Positions 25,841 to 34,458 are shown, counted from the stretch's first letter. The stretch: 64,000 bases of DNA from JBEGHD01 sp049334165 (GCA_049334165.1 JBEGHD010000007.1), one strand, 5' to 3'. Numbers and translations: made by a program. The notes: generated by a model from the letters alone, not told the origin.

Positions 25841-26150
25841 ACCATTTTATGGAAAGTTGAAGTTCAGCACCTAATCCTAATTCGACTATTTTTTTCAAGG
25901 TGGAAAATCTCACTTCTTTGATGTTGTTCTCAATCTTTGAGATATAAGATTTAGTGCTGCCTATTTTTTGAGCTAGTTCTTCTTGCGTCATTCCTTGAGA
26001 TATCCTGGCTTCTTTAATCAGAACTCCTAATTTGAAATCTTCATAATCCGCCTCAAGTTTATCTCTCTTTGGGGTGCCTACTTTTCCGTAATACTTCTCA
26101 GTCAGTTGTTCCAAAGAGGTCAGATTTTTATTGTCTTTTTTCGATTTCAT
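25839..26150 (-). CDS. HTH (XRE-type) antitoxin
   Basis: A 103-residue protein with an N-terminal charged arm (residues 1-45) and a C-terminal Cro/C1-type helix-turn-helix ('LIKEARISQGMTQEELAQKIGSTKSYISKIENN', residues about 48-80). It overlaps the toxin gene by 23 bases and follows it, the HigBA order. It should neutralise the toxin and repress the operon, and palindromes at 26493-26516 are the probable operator. Confidence 0.88.
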   Translation of the reverse strand: MKSKKDNKNLTSLEQLTEKYYGKVGTPKRDKLEADYEDFKLGVLIKEARISQGMTQEELAQKIGSTKSYISKIENNIKEVRFSTLKKIVELGLGAELQLSIKW

Positions 26151-26454
26151 ATTCCCGCTTTAATTTTTGTGCTTGTTCAATTTCCTTTTTTGGAGTCTTC
26201 TGCGTTTTCTTTTGAAAGCCATTAATCAAAATCACTAGTTGGCCTTCGTCAAAAAAGCAGAAAATCCTGAAGATGTCACTACCTTGTTTTATCCTAATTT
26301 CATATAGACCGTCTGAATTTTTAATATGCTTGAGGTAAGTCTCCGGCACATTTTCAAGATCTTCAACAACTTTTAAGGTCCAGATGATTTTGTCTTTTAC
26401 CTTCTGTCTTTGCTTTGCAAAGAATTTCTCAAAATAGTTTTTGTAATAGCTTAT
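26128..26454 (-). CDS. RelE/HigB-type toxin (Gp49-like), no canonical start codon for the full-length form
   Basis: The recognisable toxin frame includes 'GLYEIRIKQGSDIFRIFCFFDEGQLVILINGFQKKTQKTPKKEIEQAQ', typical of phage Gp49/HigB-like mRNA interferases. Its first family motif ('SYYKNYFEKFF') lies upstream of the only standard start, GTG at 26349, which would remove about the first 35 residues. The frame is open back to a TAA at 26470-26472 with no ATG, GTG or TTG. An ATA at 26454 sits where relatives start and is preceded by AGGAGA. I give the full-length extent (108 residues). Either an ATA start or a decayed toxin is possible. Confidence 0.6.
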   Translation of the reverse strand: MSYYKNYFEKFFAKQRQKVKDKIIWTLKVVEDLENVPETYLKHIKNSDGLYEIRIKQGSDIFRIFCFFDEGQLVILINGFQKKTQKTPKKEIEQAQKLKREYEIEKRQ

Positions 26455-26484
26455 TCTCCTGTATTTCTTTTAGAAAGGCACCTT

Positions 26485-26516
26485 CAAAGATAGTGAAAGT
26501 TTCACTTAAGTGAAAC
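26485..26516 (-). promoter_or_regulatory. Toxin-antitoxin promoter with overlapping palindromic operator
   Basis: Read leftward, TATCTTTG (26492-26485) is a full -7 match, with a TTG about 23 bases upstream. Between the two lie an 18-bp perfect palindrome, GTTTCACTTAAGTGAAAC (26499-26516), and the interlocked GTGAAA-G-TTTCAC (26493-26505), three half-sites in all. This is the expected place for repression by the HTH antitoxin. Confidence 0.75.
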
Positions 26517-26574
26517 AAGTAATCAGAAAAATTTCTCCGATTAGAGATAGCCCGTTAACTTCGCGGCAAATAAA

Positions 26575-27327
26575 ATGAAAATGCAACGCTACTTCGTCAA
26601 ACTAGCCTATGACGGCACCAACTACAGCGGTTGGCAACGACAGGAAAATGCTGTTTCTGTGCAGCAAACTCTCGAAAAGTGCCTGAGTGTGATTCTTCGG
26701 GAGGAGATAAAAATGATGGGGTGTGGTAGAACCGACACAGGTGTGCATGCCTCTAAATTCTATGCGCACTTTGATGTAGCTGAAAAGCTCAATGAATTAG
26801 GGAAAATAGTCTTCAAGCTCAATCGCTTTTTACCGCCAGACATTGCCATTCATGAAATTATTGAGGTAGGAGAAAACGACCATACGAGATTTGATGCAGT
26901 AGAAAGAGAGTACCAGTATTTCGTTCACTTTCAGAAAAATCCTTTCTTCACTAAAACTTCATATCTGTCTTTTAGAGACCTCGATTTAGAAAAGATGAAC
27001 GAGGCTGCAGAGCTCTTAATCAAGGAAAGTGACTTTTCAGCTTTTTGCAAAGCCGGAAGTCAAAACAAATCGACAATCTGTGATGTTAAAGTCGCTGTTT
27101 GGAAATGGATAGAGGAGGAGCAAGGCATTGTTTTCACGATTCGGGCCAATCGCTTTTTACGCAACATGGTAAGGGCAGTGGTCGGAACACTTTTCGAAGT
27201 CGGAATGGGGAATCTCACTGTTGAAGATTTTCAGAAAATAATCGAGAGCAAGGACCGGAGAAGAGCCGGAAGCTCGGCCCCCGCGAGAGGGTTGTTTTTG
27301 ACCGATGTCGTCTATCCCTTTTTGTAA
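26575..27327 (+). CDS. truA: tRNA pseudouridine(38-40) synthase
   Basis: A 250-residue TruA. The N-terminal 'YFVKLAYDGTNYSGWQRQ' and the catalytic motif 'GCGRTDTGVHA' with Asp 54 are present, as is the C-terminal 'NRFLRNMVRAVVGTLFEVG'. It converts uridines 38-40 of the tRNA anticodon arm to pseudouridine. A second in-frame ATG at 26581 is equally possible. It is the first gene of a rightward group with the ABC exporter and PaaI thioesterase. Confidence 0.97.
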   Translation: MKMQRYFVKLAYDGTNYSGWQRQENAVSVQQTLEKCLSVILREEIKMMGCGRTDTGVHASKFYAHFDVAEKLNELGKIVFKLNRFLPPDIAIHEIIEVGENDHTRFDAVEREYQYFVHFQKNPFFTKTSYLSFRDLDLEKMNEAAELLIKESDFSAFCKAGSQNKSTICDVKVAVWKWIEEEQGIVFTIRANRFLRNMVRAVVGTLFEVGMGNLTVEDFQKIIESKDRRRAGSSAPARGLFLTDVVYPFL

Positions 27328-27361
27328 TTTCGCCATCTGCTTTTTTAAAGAATAAACAAGA

Positions 27362-29110
27362 ATGAGTTCAGCCTCGGGAAAGATATTTGATTTGAGCATT
27401 CTCAAAAGAGTGCTGAGCTATGTGAAACCCTACCGAAAGCGGTTTGTCTTTACGGGATTTTTGGTTTTGCTCTTGGCAGTGCTCACACCTTTGCGTCCTT
27501 ATCTGATAAGGATGGCTGTAGATGAGGGAATTGCCAAAGGAGATGCCGATTACGTTATGCGAATGTTCCTGCTCGTAGTTGGTGTGCTTATTATTGAAGC
27601 CATTGTACAGTTTTATCAGACTTATCTTGCTAACTGGGTTGCTCAGTCAGTTACGCTCGATCTTCGCTCTAAGCTCTACCGACATGTGCTTCGTTTCAGA
27701 TTAAAATATTTCGACCGCCATCCCGTAGGGCAGTTTGTCACACGACTTATTTCCGACATCGATGGAATTGCAGAAGTTTTTTCGAATGGAATACTGACCA
27801 TTGCCGGAGATATTCTCAAACTCGTGGTTGTGGTTGGCGTCATGTTTTTTACCGACTGGAAGCTTACACTGATCGTACTGTTGCCAATTCCGGTTTTGGT
27901 CATCGGAACCAAAATTTTTCAGGTGGCGATTAAGAAGGCATTCATTCAGGTTAGAAACCAGGTTTCGAAAATGAATGTATTTGTGCAGGAGCACGTAACC
28001 GGAATGAGCGTGGTTCAGATTTTCAATAGAGAGGCCAGGGAGAAGGACAAGTTCGTAGACATCAACCGAGAGCACAAGAAAGCCAACATTCGTTCGATCT
28101 GGGCTTTCTCCATCTTTTTTCCCGTTGTGGAATTGCTATCGGCAGCATCGGTAGCATTGCTTCTTTGGTGGGGAATTCAGGAAGTTGCCGATGAGTCCAT
28201 CACGCTCGGTGTGGTGCTTCAGTTTATCCTCTACATCTTTATGCTTTATCGTCCGATTCGCCAGTTGGCAGATCGATTCAACGTATTGCAAATGGGAATA
28301 GTCAACTCCGAACGAGTTTTCCGGGTGTTCGATACTGAAGAGTCGATTCCTGATGATGGAAAAATTCAGAAAGCCGATTTTGACGGGAACATTGAATTTA
28401 AAAATGTGAGCTTCGGCTACAACGATGACGAGCTGGTTTTAAAGGACATTAGTTTTGAAGTAAAAGAAGGTCAAACAGTGGCATTCGTTGGAGCCACGGG
28501 AGCTGGAAAATCTTCGGTGATCAATCTGCTAAGTCGTTTTTACGAGTATCAAAAAGGAGAGATCTTTATTGACGGCAAAGAAATTCGGGAATACAGCCTT
28601 GACTCAATCCGACAAAACATTGCTGTCGTTCTTCAGGATGTTTTTCTGTTTTCCGATACGATTCTCCACAACGTCACTATTGGCGACAAGTCGATTTCCA
28701 GAGAAGAAGTGATTGAGGCAGCAAAAATTGTCGGTGCACACGAGTTCATTTCCAAGCTTCCCGGCACTTATGACTACGATGTAAAGGAACGTGGAGGAAT
28801 GCTTTCTGTGGGGCAGCGCCAGTTACTGGCATTTATCAGAGCTTACGTCTACAACCCAAATATTTTGGTTTTGGATGAGGCCACCTCTTCTGTAGACACC
28901 GAGTCGGAGCAGCTTATACAGCAGGCGATCGACAAGCTCACCGAAGGGCGAACTTCAATTGTGATTGCCCACAGACTGAGCACCATTCAAAAAGCCGATC
29001 AGATTATTGTTCTTGATAAAGGTAGGATCATGGAAAAGGGCAGCCACCAGGAGCTACTTGAAAAGGATGGACACTATCGCAAGCTTTACGAACTTCAATT
29101 TAAAGAGTGA
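27362..29110 (+). CDS. MsbA-like ABC exporter (fused permease and ATPase)
   Basis: A 582-residue half-transporter. Six membrane segments in residues about 20-320 are followed by a nucleotide-binding domain with Walker A 'GATGAGKSS', signature 'LSVGQRQ' and Walker B 'ILVLDEATSSVD'. It works as a homodimer or heterodimer to export a hydrophobic or amphipathic compound, as MsbA/LmrA-type exporters do. The sequence does not identify the cargo. The gene lies 34 bases after truA and 3 bases before the thioesterase gene. Confidence 0.93.
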   Translation: MSSASGKIFDLSILKRVLSYVKPYRKRFVFTGFLVLLLAVLTPLRPYLIRMAVDEGIAKGDADYVMRMFLLVVGVLIIEAIVQFYQTYLANWVAQSVTLDLRSKLYRHVLRFRLKYFDRHPVGQFVTRLISDIDGIAEVFSNGILTIAGDILKLVVVVGVMFFTDWKLTLIVLLPIPVLVIGTKIFQVAIKKAFIQVRNQVSKMNVFVQEHVTGMSVVQIFNREAREKDKFVDINREHKKANIRSIWAFSIFFPVVELLSAASVALLLWWGIQEVADESITLGVVLQFILYIFMLYRPIRQLADRFNVLQMGIVNSERVFRVFDTEESIPDDGKIQKADFDGNIEFKNVSFGYNDDELVLKDISFEVKEGQTVAFVGATGAGKSSVINLLSRFYEYQKGEIFIDGKEIREYSLDSIRQNIAVVLQDVFLFSDTILHNVTIGDKSISREEVIEAAKIVGAHEFISKLPGTYDYDVKERGGMLSVGQRQLLAFIRAYVYNPNILVLDEATSSVDTESEQLIQQAIDKLTEGRTSIVIAHRLSTIQKADQIIVLDKGRIMEKGSHQELLEKDGHYRKLYELQFKE

Positions 29111-29113
29111 GAT

Positions 29114-29542
29114 ATGACACCTGAGGAGAAAGCTACACGAATTGTCGATAAAATGTACAACAACGATCCATTCAGTAAATGGCTCGGAATTGAGAGAGTT
29201 GTAGACGGTCCCGGAATCTCGGTGTTGAAGATGAAGGTCCGAAATGAGATGCTCAACGGATTCAGCATCGCCCACGGAGGAATTGCCTACTCACTTGCCG
29301 ACAGCGCTCTGGCTTTTGCCTCCAACAGTCACGGCCGGCAGGCGGTGTCTGTTGAGACTTCAATTTCTCACGTGCTTCCTGTTAGCGAAGGAGACGAACT
29401 CCGCACTGAAGTCGAGGAAGTTAGCCTCAGCCACAAGATTGGCATCTATCACATCACCATCTTCAACCAACACGATGTAGAAGTAGCGCATTTCAAAGGA
29501 TCTGTCTATCGGAAGTCTAAGGAGTGGGAGGTTGAAGAGTAG
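29114..29542 (+). CDS. paaI: Hotdog-fold PaaI-type thioesterase
   Basis: A 142-residue acyl-CoA thioesterase with the PaaI signature 'MLNGFSIAHGGIAYSLADSALAFASNSHGRQAVSVE', where the Asp in 'LADSALAFASN' is the likely catalytic residue. In phenylacetate degradation PaaI hydrolyses dead-end ring-hydroxylated CoA esters to free CoA. The epoxidase genes paaABCDE begin about 650 bases further on, which supports the name, although this gene seems to be cotranscribed with the ABC exporter. Confidence 0.9.
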   Translation: MTPEEKATRIVDKMYNNDPFSKWLGIERVVDGPGISVLKMKVRNEMLNGFSIAHGGIAYSLADSALAFASNSHGRQAVSVETSISHVLPVSEGDELRTEVEEVSLSHKIGIYHITIFNQHDVEVAHFKGSVYRKSKEWEVEE

Positions 29543-29617
29543 CCTTGTCTGGAGGTTGATGTTTTTTCCCGGCTCAATTTTTGGCTAGTGAAGAGAGAAA
29601 ATCAAAAACTTGTAGCC

Positions 29618-30145
29618 ATGAAGTCCAATATCATAATCGCACTTGCTGCTGTCATTCTCATTGCAGCAGGTTGCTCAAAAGACAATGAAGATCTTAACTC
29701 GACAGATTCTCCAACGCGAGTAAAAATTTACATGCACGACCAGCCCATAGATTACCAACAAGTGAACATCGACTTGCAAGCGATAGAATTGAAAGGTAGT
29801 GGCGAAGATCAGTTTATTGAACTTGGAGAGTTTGCCGGAATTTACAATTTGCTCGATTACCAAAACGAGGTTGACACGCTGGTTGGAGACAGCCTGATAA
29901 ACTTTGCTTACTTAAGTCAAATTCGTTTGATCCTCGGCCCTGAAAACTCTGTAATGGTAGACAGTGTGCTTTATCCCATGCAAACTCCAAGTGCACAACA
30001 GTCAGGTCTGAAAATCAATGTCAATCAATCTCTCTCTGAAATGGATACATTAGTTGTCTCATTCGACTTCGATGCGAATGAGTCAGTCCACCAGCTTGGA
30101 AACGGAGATTATCAATTGCATCCGGTTATTCATTTGGATGAATAA
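29618..30145 (+). CDS. DUF4382-type lipoprotein
   Basis: A 175-residue lipoprotein. From the ATG at 29618 it reads 'MKSNIIIALAAVILIAAGC', with lipobox Cys 19; an in-frame GTG 30 bases upstream is less likely because it would bury the signal. The mature part ('TRVKIYMHDQPIDYQQVNIDLQAIELKG', 'GIYNLLDYQN', 'QIRLILGPENSV') matches DUF4382, a beta-sandwich-like family of unknown function. It is probably anchored to the outer membrane facing the periplasm. Confidence 0.85.
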   Translation: MKSNIIIALAAVILIAAGCSKDNEDLNSTDSPTRVKIYMHDQPIDYQQVNIDLQAIELKGSGEDQFIELGEFAGIYNLLDYQNEVDTLVGDSLINFAYLSQIRLILGPENSVMVDSVLYPMQTPSAQQSGLKINVNQSLSEMDTLVVSFDFDANESVHQLGNGDYQLHPVIHLDE

Positions 30146-30188
30146 GAGTGATTATTAGCTCTTTCCTAAAGAAGAGTTTGGAAGAGGA

Positions 30189-30686
30189 TCACAAACACTT
30201 AAAATAATCGAAAGGGTCGTTGCAATCTTTGCAGCGATGTTGGGCTTTACAGGCTGTAGAGCCGAAAGGACTTATGAGTTCAGTGTTCATGCTGCCACAG
30301 TTTGGACACTGAACTTTTCTTTCTTTTTCGAAAAGGACGCCTTTGTCAGCAGTGCCTTTTTCAGGAGGTGCAATTCCGAAGTTTCGCAGTTTTTCTCTTG
30401 CCTCATCTGTCATCCAGTCGGTAGTCCAGGGTGGGTGAAGAACGGTGACTACCTCGGCTTCATCAAAACCTTCATCGTGGAGCGCTTTTTCAACTTCAAC
30501 CTGAATGACGTCCATGGCCGGGCACCCGGAGTAGGTGGGAGTGATGGTGACTTTTGGGTTGCCGTCAATAATTTCAACTTCGCGCACAATGCCCAATTCG
30601 ACCACGTTAATTACCGGAATTTCCGGATCGTGGATCTGACGCATCAAATCCCAAATTTCGTCTTCTGTGATTGTCTTTGTCGGCAT
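30189..30686 (-). CDS. paaD: 1,2-phenylacetyl-CoA epoxidase subunit PaaD
   Basis: A 165-residue protein with an N-terminal DUF59/MIP18-like domain ('IWDLMRQIHDPEIPVINVVELGIVREVEI', 'TPTYSGCPAMDVIQVEVEKAL') and a C-terminal zinc-ribbon of four cysteine pairs ('CPNCGSMNTE...CKAQHRCKDC'). PaaD is thought to mature the metal or Fe-S centres of the epoxidase. It is the last gene of the leftward paaABCD group, 86 bases after paaC. Confidence 0.95.
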   Translation of the reverse strand: MPTKTITEDEIWDLMRQIHDPEIPVINVVELGIVREVEIIDGNPKVTITPTYSGCPAMDVIQVEVEKALHDEGFDEAEVVTVLHPPWTTDWMTDEAREKLRNFGIAPPEKGTADKGVLFEKERKVQCPNCGSMNTELISPFGSTACKAQHRCKDCNDPFDYFKCL

Positions 30687-30772
30687 TGATATTCCCTTTT
30701 CTTGTAAGTAGGTAATTGAGGTATTGTTCTACACACTAATTACCTTAATTGACCAATTCCCCAATCCCCAAA

Positions 30773-31531
30773 CTACCACTTCGCATCCGGGTAGGCTCTT
30801 GGCAGATACTGCATCTCGGCTAAAATATAACCCAGGTGCTCAGTGTGTTGTGTTCCTTGTTTTCCTCCGCTTTGCATCCACTGATCTTCAGGCTGCTCGA
30901 GAGTCGCTTCTTTCAAAACAGCGCCAACTTTTTCGTACCACTGCTCCTTTACTCGAGCGAGGTCGCCTCCAATTCCAGCTTCTTTCGCAGCCTTGTCGAT
31001 TTTATCCTCTTCAAAAAGCTCTCCGGTAAACATCCACAGATTATTAATCGACTGCTGAATTTTTTCCTTGCTTTCTTCGGTTCCGTCTCCCAGACGGATA
31101 ACCCACTCAGAGCTGTGGCGTGCGTGGTAAGTCACCTCTTTCAGCGACTTCATGGCAATCGCTCTGATTTGCTGGTCTTCCGACTTTACCAGTTGTTGGT
31201 AGAGGAAGTAATTGAAGTTGTCCATGAAAAACTGTCGTGCGATGGTGTCTCCAAAGTGTCCGTTTGGTCTTTCTACCAAAAGCACGTTGTAAAATTCAAA
31301 AACATCGCGCTTAAAAGCCATGTCATCTTCGGTTCTTCCTTCGCCTTCAATTTTTCCTGCATAATCCAGAAAACTCCTTGATTGGCCGATGAGGTCGAGT
31401 GCGATGTTGGTAAGGGCGATATCTTCCTCAAGCACGGGTCCGTGGCCGCACCACTCGGAAAGACGTTGACCGAGAATCAGACTGTTGTCGCCAAGTCTGA
31501 GAACGTATTTAAAAAGATCTTCTTTATTCAA
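30773..31531 (-). CDS. paaC: 1,2-phenylacetyl-CoA epoxidase subunit PaaC
   Basis: A 252-residue ferritin-like structural subunit. Conserved stretches are 'LRLGDNSLILGQRLSEWCGHGPVLEEDIALTNIALDL' and 'VTYHARHSSEWVIRLGDGTEES'. PaaC pairs with PaaA in the alpha-beta core and lacks a full diiron site. It lies 10 bases after paaB in the same direction. Confidence 0.96.
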   Translation of the reverse strand: MNKEDLFKYVLRLGDNSLILGQRLSEWCGHGPVLEEDIALTNIALDLIGQSRSFLDYAGKIEGEGRTEDDMAFKRDVFEFYNVLLVERPNGHFGDTIARQFFMDNFNYFLYQQLVKSEDQQIRAIAMKSLKEVTYHARHSSEWVIRLGDGTEESKEKIQQSINNLWMFTGELFEEDKIDKAAKEAGIGGDLARVKEQWYEKVGAVLKEATLEQPEDQWMQSGGKQGTQHTEHLGYILAEMQYLPRAYPDAKW

Positions 31532-31541
31532 ATCGATTGAT

Positions 31542-31835
31542 TTACATGTGTTTTACTTCGTCCGGCAATTCGTAAAAAGTAGGATGACGATACACCTTGT
31601 CGTTGGCCGGTTCGTAAAAAGCTTCTTTGTCTTTTGGTGACGATGCTGTAATCTGGTCTGAAGGAAGCACCCAAATGCTCACCCCTTCATTTCTGCGTGT
31701 GTATACATCGCGGGCATTTTCAATTGCCATCTGAGCGTCTGCAGCGTGCAAACTACCTACGTGCTGATGAGCGAGACCTTGTTTGCTGCGGATAAAGATC
31801 TCCCACAGCGGCCAGTTTTTCTTATTCTTTTCCAT
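31542..31835 (-). CDS. paaB: 1,2-phenylacetyl-CoA epoxidase subunit PaaB
   Basis: A 97-residue small subunit with the family's opening 'NWPLWEIFIRSKQGLAHQHVGSLHAADAQMAIENARDVYTRR' and 'SIWVLPSDQI'. PaaB bridges the PaaAC heterodimers and is needed for activity. Here it is separated from paaA by 224 bases that contain a hairpin-forming repeat, an unusual gap for a tightly coupled complex. Confidence 0.96.
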   Translation of the reverse strand: MEKNKKNWPLWEIFIRSKQGLAHQHVGSLHAADAQMAIENARDVYTRRNEGVSIWVLPSDQITASSPKDKEAFYEPANDKVYRHPTFYELPDEVKHM

Positions 31836-31941
31836 TATCTAAATAGGTTCGTTGTAATCAAATTCCTAATTCAATTTTCGCTTCTGTAAGAGCTCAAGGC
31901 CGATCCTGAAAAATCTCGTTCGTATATAAAGTTTCTTGTTT

Positions 31942-32040
31942 CTGAATCAGAAAGTTCTCTAGCAAGGCTTGCGCAGTTTTTGAAATCAAGGAGCTTACAA
32001 CCGTAAGTGACTGTTTCAAAAACAAGCATAACGCAGCTAG
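31942..32040 (+). repeat. Intergenic hairpin-forming repeat, copy A
   Basis: About 100 bases inside the paaA-paaB gap. It starts CTGAATCAGAA, contains CAAGGCTTG, then folds as TTTTTGAAA...CTTAC-AACC-GTAAG...TTTCAAAAA and ends near TAACGCAG. The same blocks recur in order at 34654-34753. It could act on the paa transcript as a processing or attenuation element, or be a dispersed repeat. Confidence 0.7.
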
Positions 32041-32059
32041 TGGGCTTTATGAACAGAAA

Positions 32060-33010
32060 CTATGCTGCTTGATGCTCCTCTTCTCGCTTCTTCCTCTTCT
32101 CCGCATGCGCCACTGCAGCATCACGCACCCAAGCTCCATTTTCATATGCTTTTACTCTTGTTTCGAGTCGCTCTTTGTTGCAAGGGCCATTTCCTTTAAT
32201 CACATTGAAAAATTCATCCCAGTTAATCTCGCCAAAGTCGTAGTGACCGGTTTCTTCGTTCCATTTCAGGTCTGGGTCTGGAATTTCCAATCCAATCAAC
32301 TCTGCTTGAGGAACAGTCATGTCCACAAAGCGCTGACGAAGTTCATCGTTGCTGTGACGCTTGATTTTCCACGCCATCGACTGAGCCGAGTGCTTAGAAT
32401 CTTTGTCGCTCGGACCGAACATCATCAGCGAGGGCCACCACCAGCGGTTGAGTGATTCCTGAGCCATTTTCTTTTGCTCTGGAGTGCCTTTCGCCATCTC
32501 AAGCATGATTTGGAATCCTTGGCGTTGGTGGAAACTTTCTTCTTTGCAAATACGCACCATGGCACGAGCATAAGGTCCATAAGAGCACTTGCAAATCGGA
32601 ACCTGGTTTACGATTGCAGCACCATCAACCAACCAACCGATGGCTCCGATATCGGACCAGGTGAGCGTTGGGTAATTAAAAATGCTGGAATATTTTGCTT
32701 CACCTTTGTGTAGCTGATCGATCAGCGTGTCGCGGTCTACACCAAGCGTTTCACAAGCGCTGTAGAGGTAGAGTCCGTGACCGGCTTCATCCTGAACTTT
32801 CGCTAATAAAATAGCTTTTCGCTTCAAGCTCGGGGCGCGAGTAATCCAGTTACCTTCGGGCAACATCCCAACCACTTCTGAGTGAGCGTGCTGGCTGATC
32901 TGGCGTACGAGTGTTTTTCGATAAGCGTCAGGCATCCAGTCTTTCGCCTCAATTTTTTTCTCGTCAGCTACGTATTGGTTGAATTTTTCTAATTGCTCTT
33001 GATTTTCCAT
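32060..33010 (-). CDS. paaA: 1,2-phenylacetyl-CoA epoxidase catalytic subunit PaaA
   Basis: A 316-residue diiron oxygenase subunit. Metal-ligand regions are visible as 'QDEAGHGLYLYSACE' and 'ICKEESFHQRQGFQIML', with the substrate-side 'GNWITRAPSLKRK'. It epoxidises the aromatic ring of phenylacetyl-CoA with electrons from PaaE. The start at 33010 (MENQEQ) is preferred to an ATG 30 bases upstream, which adds only a basic leader without family match. It is the first gene of the leftward group, divergent from paaE. Confidence 0.96.
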   Translation of the reverse strand: MENQEQLEKFNQYVADEKKIEAKDWMPDAYRKTLVRQISQHAHSEVVGMLPEGNWITRAPSLKRKAILLAKVQDEAGHGLYLYSACETLGVDRDTLIDQLHKGEAKYSSIFNYPTLTWSDIGAIGWLVDGAAIVNQVPICKCSYGPYARAMVRICKEESFHQRQGFQIMLEMAKGTPEQKKMAQESLNRWWWPSLMMFGPSDKDSKHSAQSMAWKIKRHSNDELRQRFVDMTVPQAELIGLEIPDPDLKWNEETGHYDFGEINWDEFFNVIKGNGPCNKERLETRVKAYENGAWVRDAAVAHAEKRKKREEEHQAA

Positions 33011-33202
33011 GCTTCTTTTATTTCTGGTCTTCAGCAACATTTAAATGTCGCGGAAAAACGATGCTACAAGTTTACGGAAAACTGCCCATTGCGGCAATTT
33101 TCATGATCCATATCAATTTATTAAACAGGCTTTAAAGTCGCAAGTTCGTTGACGATCAAAGAGACATTGATTTTCGTCATGCCGAACCGGGTTCAGATTT
33201 CA

Positions 33203-33210
33203 TATTTTTG
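33203..33210 (+). promoter_or_regulatory. -7 element (TATTTTTG) before paaE
   Basis: TATTTTTG matches TAnnTTTG and lies 20 bases before the ATG at 33231, the same spacing seen before the Gfo/Idh/MocA gene. No TTG at 19 bases. Confidence 0.55.
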
Positions 33211-33230
33211 CTCCCGGAAAAAACAGACCT

Positions 33231-34313
33231 ATGCCCAAATTTCATTCCCTGCGAGTAAGCGAAGTACGCCCAGAAACAAACGATACAGTCTCAGTAGCTT
33301 TCGAAGTTCCTCATGAACTTCAAGACGAGTATCGCTTTGTGCAAGGGCAAAACCTGACTCTTCGAACAGATATAGATGGCGAAGATGTAAGAAGGTCTTA
33401 TTCCATTTGCAGCGGAGTGGACGATGGAGAGTTGAGAGTAGCGATCAAAAAAGTTGAAGGAGGAAAGTTCTCGACTTTTGCCAATGAAAAGCTGCAACCG
33501 GGAGACGAGCTTCAGGTGATGACTCCAAGCGGTAAATTCTACACTGAGCTCGATCCAAAAAATGAGAAGCACTACGTTGCTTTTGCCGCAGGAAGTGGGA
33601 TAACCCCGATTATGTCGATCATCAAGACGACATTGGCGAAAGAACCAAATAGCGAATTCACGTTGGTTTACAACAACCGCAACACGAAATCAATCATTTT
33701 TCGCGAGCAGCTCGAAGACCTGAAAGATGAAAATCTGGGCAGATTGAGAATCTTCCACGTGCTGAGTCGCGAGCCGAGCCAGGTGAAGCTTTATCACGGA
33801 AGAATTGACGAAGAAAAATGCAATCACATCTGTTCTACCGTTCTCGACCTGGACACTGTTGACGAGGTTTTTCTCTGTGGTCCGGAGCCGATGATTAAAA
33901 CTGTGGCAGCTTCTCTCGAAGATAAGGGACTCGACAAAAAGAAGATCCACTTCGAGTTGTTTACATCACCGCTGGCCAATTTGGGTGAGCGCAAGCGCAG
34001 GAAAGAAACGAAGCCAGAATACAAAGGAAAGGTAAGTAAGGCCGAAATTATTTTGAACGGTGTGACCTACAACTTTGATGTGCCGTTTGACGGAGAAAGC
34101 ATTTTGGACATCGCCCATGAAAACGGAGCTGATTTACCGTTTTCCTGCAAAGGTGGAGTGTGCTGCACTTGCCGCGCAAAACTCGAAAAAGGTGAAGTGG
34201 ATATGGATGTCAACTACGCCCTCGAGCCGGAAGAAGTGGAGAGAGGTTTTATTCTTACCTGCCAGTCGCACCCGATTACCGAGGAGATAACGGTGAACTT
34301 TGACGAGCAGTAG
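33231..34313 (+). CDS. paaE: 1,2-phenylacetyl-CoA epoxidase reductase PaaE
   Basis: A 360-residue flavin/iron-sulfur reductase. The N-terminal FAD domain has 'RRSYSICSG', the NAD(P) domain has 'GSGITPIMSIIKTTL' and 'FLCGPEPMI', and the C-terminal plant-type ferredoxin has the 2Fe-2S cysteines in 'CKGGVCCTC' and 'LTCQSHP'. It passes electrons from NADPH to the PaaA diiron site. It is transcribed away from paaABCD rather than following paaD as in many operons. Confidence 0.95.
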   Translation: MPKFHSLRVSEVRPETNDTVSVAFEVPHELQDEYRFVQGQNLTLRTDIDGEDVRRSYSICSGVDDGELRVAIKKVEGGKFSTFANEKLQPGDELQVMTPSGKFYTELDPKNEKHYVAFAAGSGITPIMSIIKTTLAKEPNSEFTLVYNNRNTKSIIFREQLEDLKDENLGRLRIFHVLSREPSQVKLYHGRIDEEKCNHICSTVLDLDTVDEVFLCGPEPMIKTVAASLEDKGLDKKKIHFELFTSPLANLGERKRRKETKPEYKGKVSKAEIILNGVTYNFDVPFDGESILDIAHENGADLPFSCKGGVCCTCRAKLEKGEVDMDVNYALEPEEVERGFILTCQSHPITEEITVNFDEQ

Positions 34314-34458
34314 ATTCGCTTTCTAGAAAGCCCGATAGCTGTGTTGTACAAATTGTTTCGACTCATCATTATGCTTTTCATAACTGCGGATTGCCGCAGC
34401 ATGAAAGTACTTCGACAAGCTCAGCATGGCACCTTGATCTCGAACTTTCTAGTTCAGC

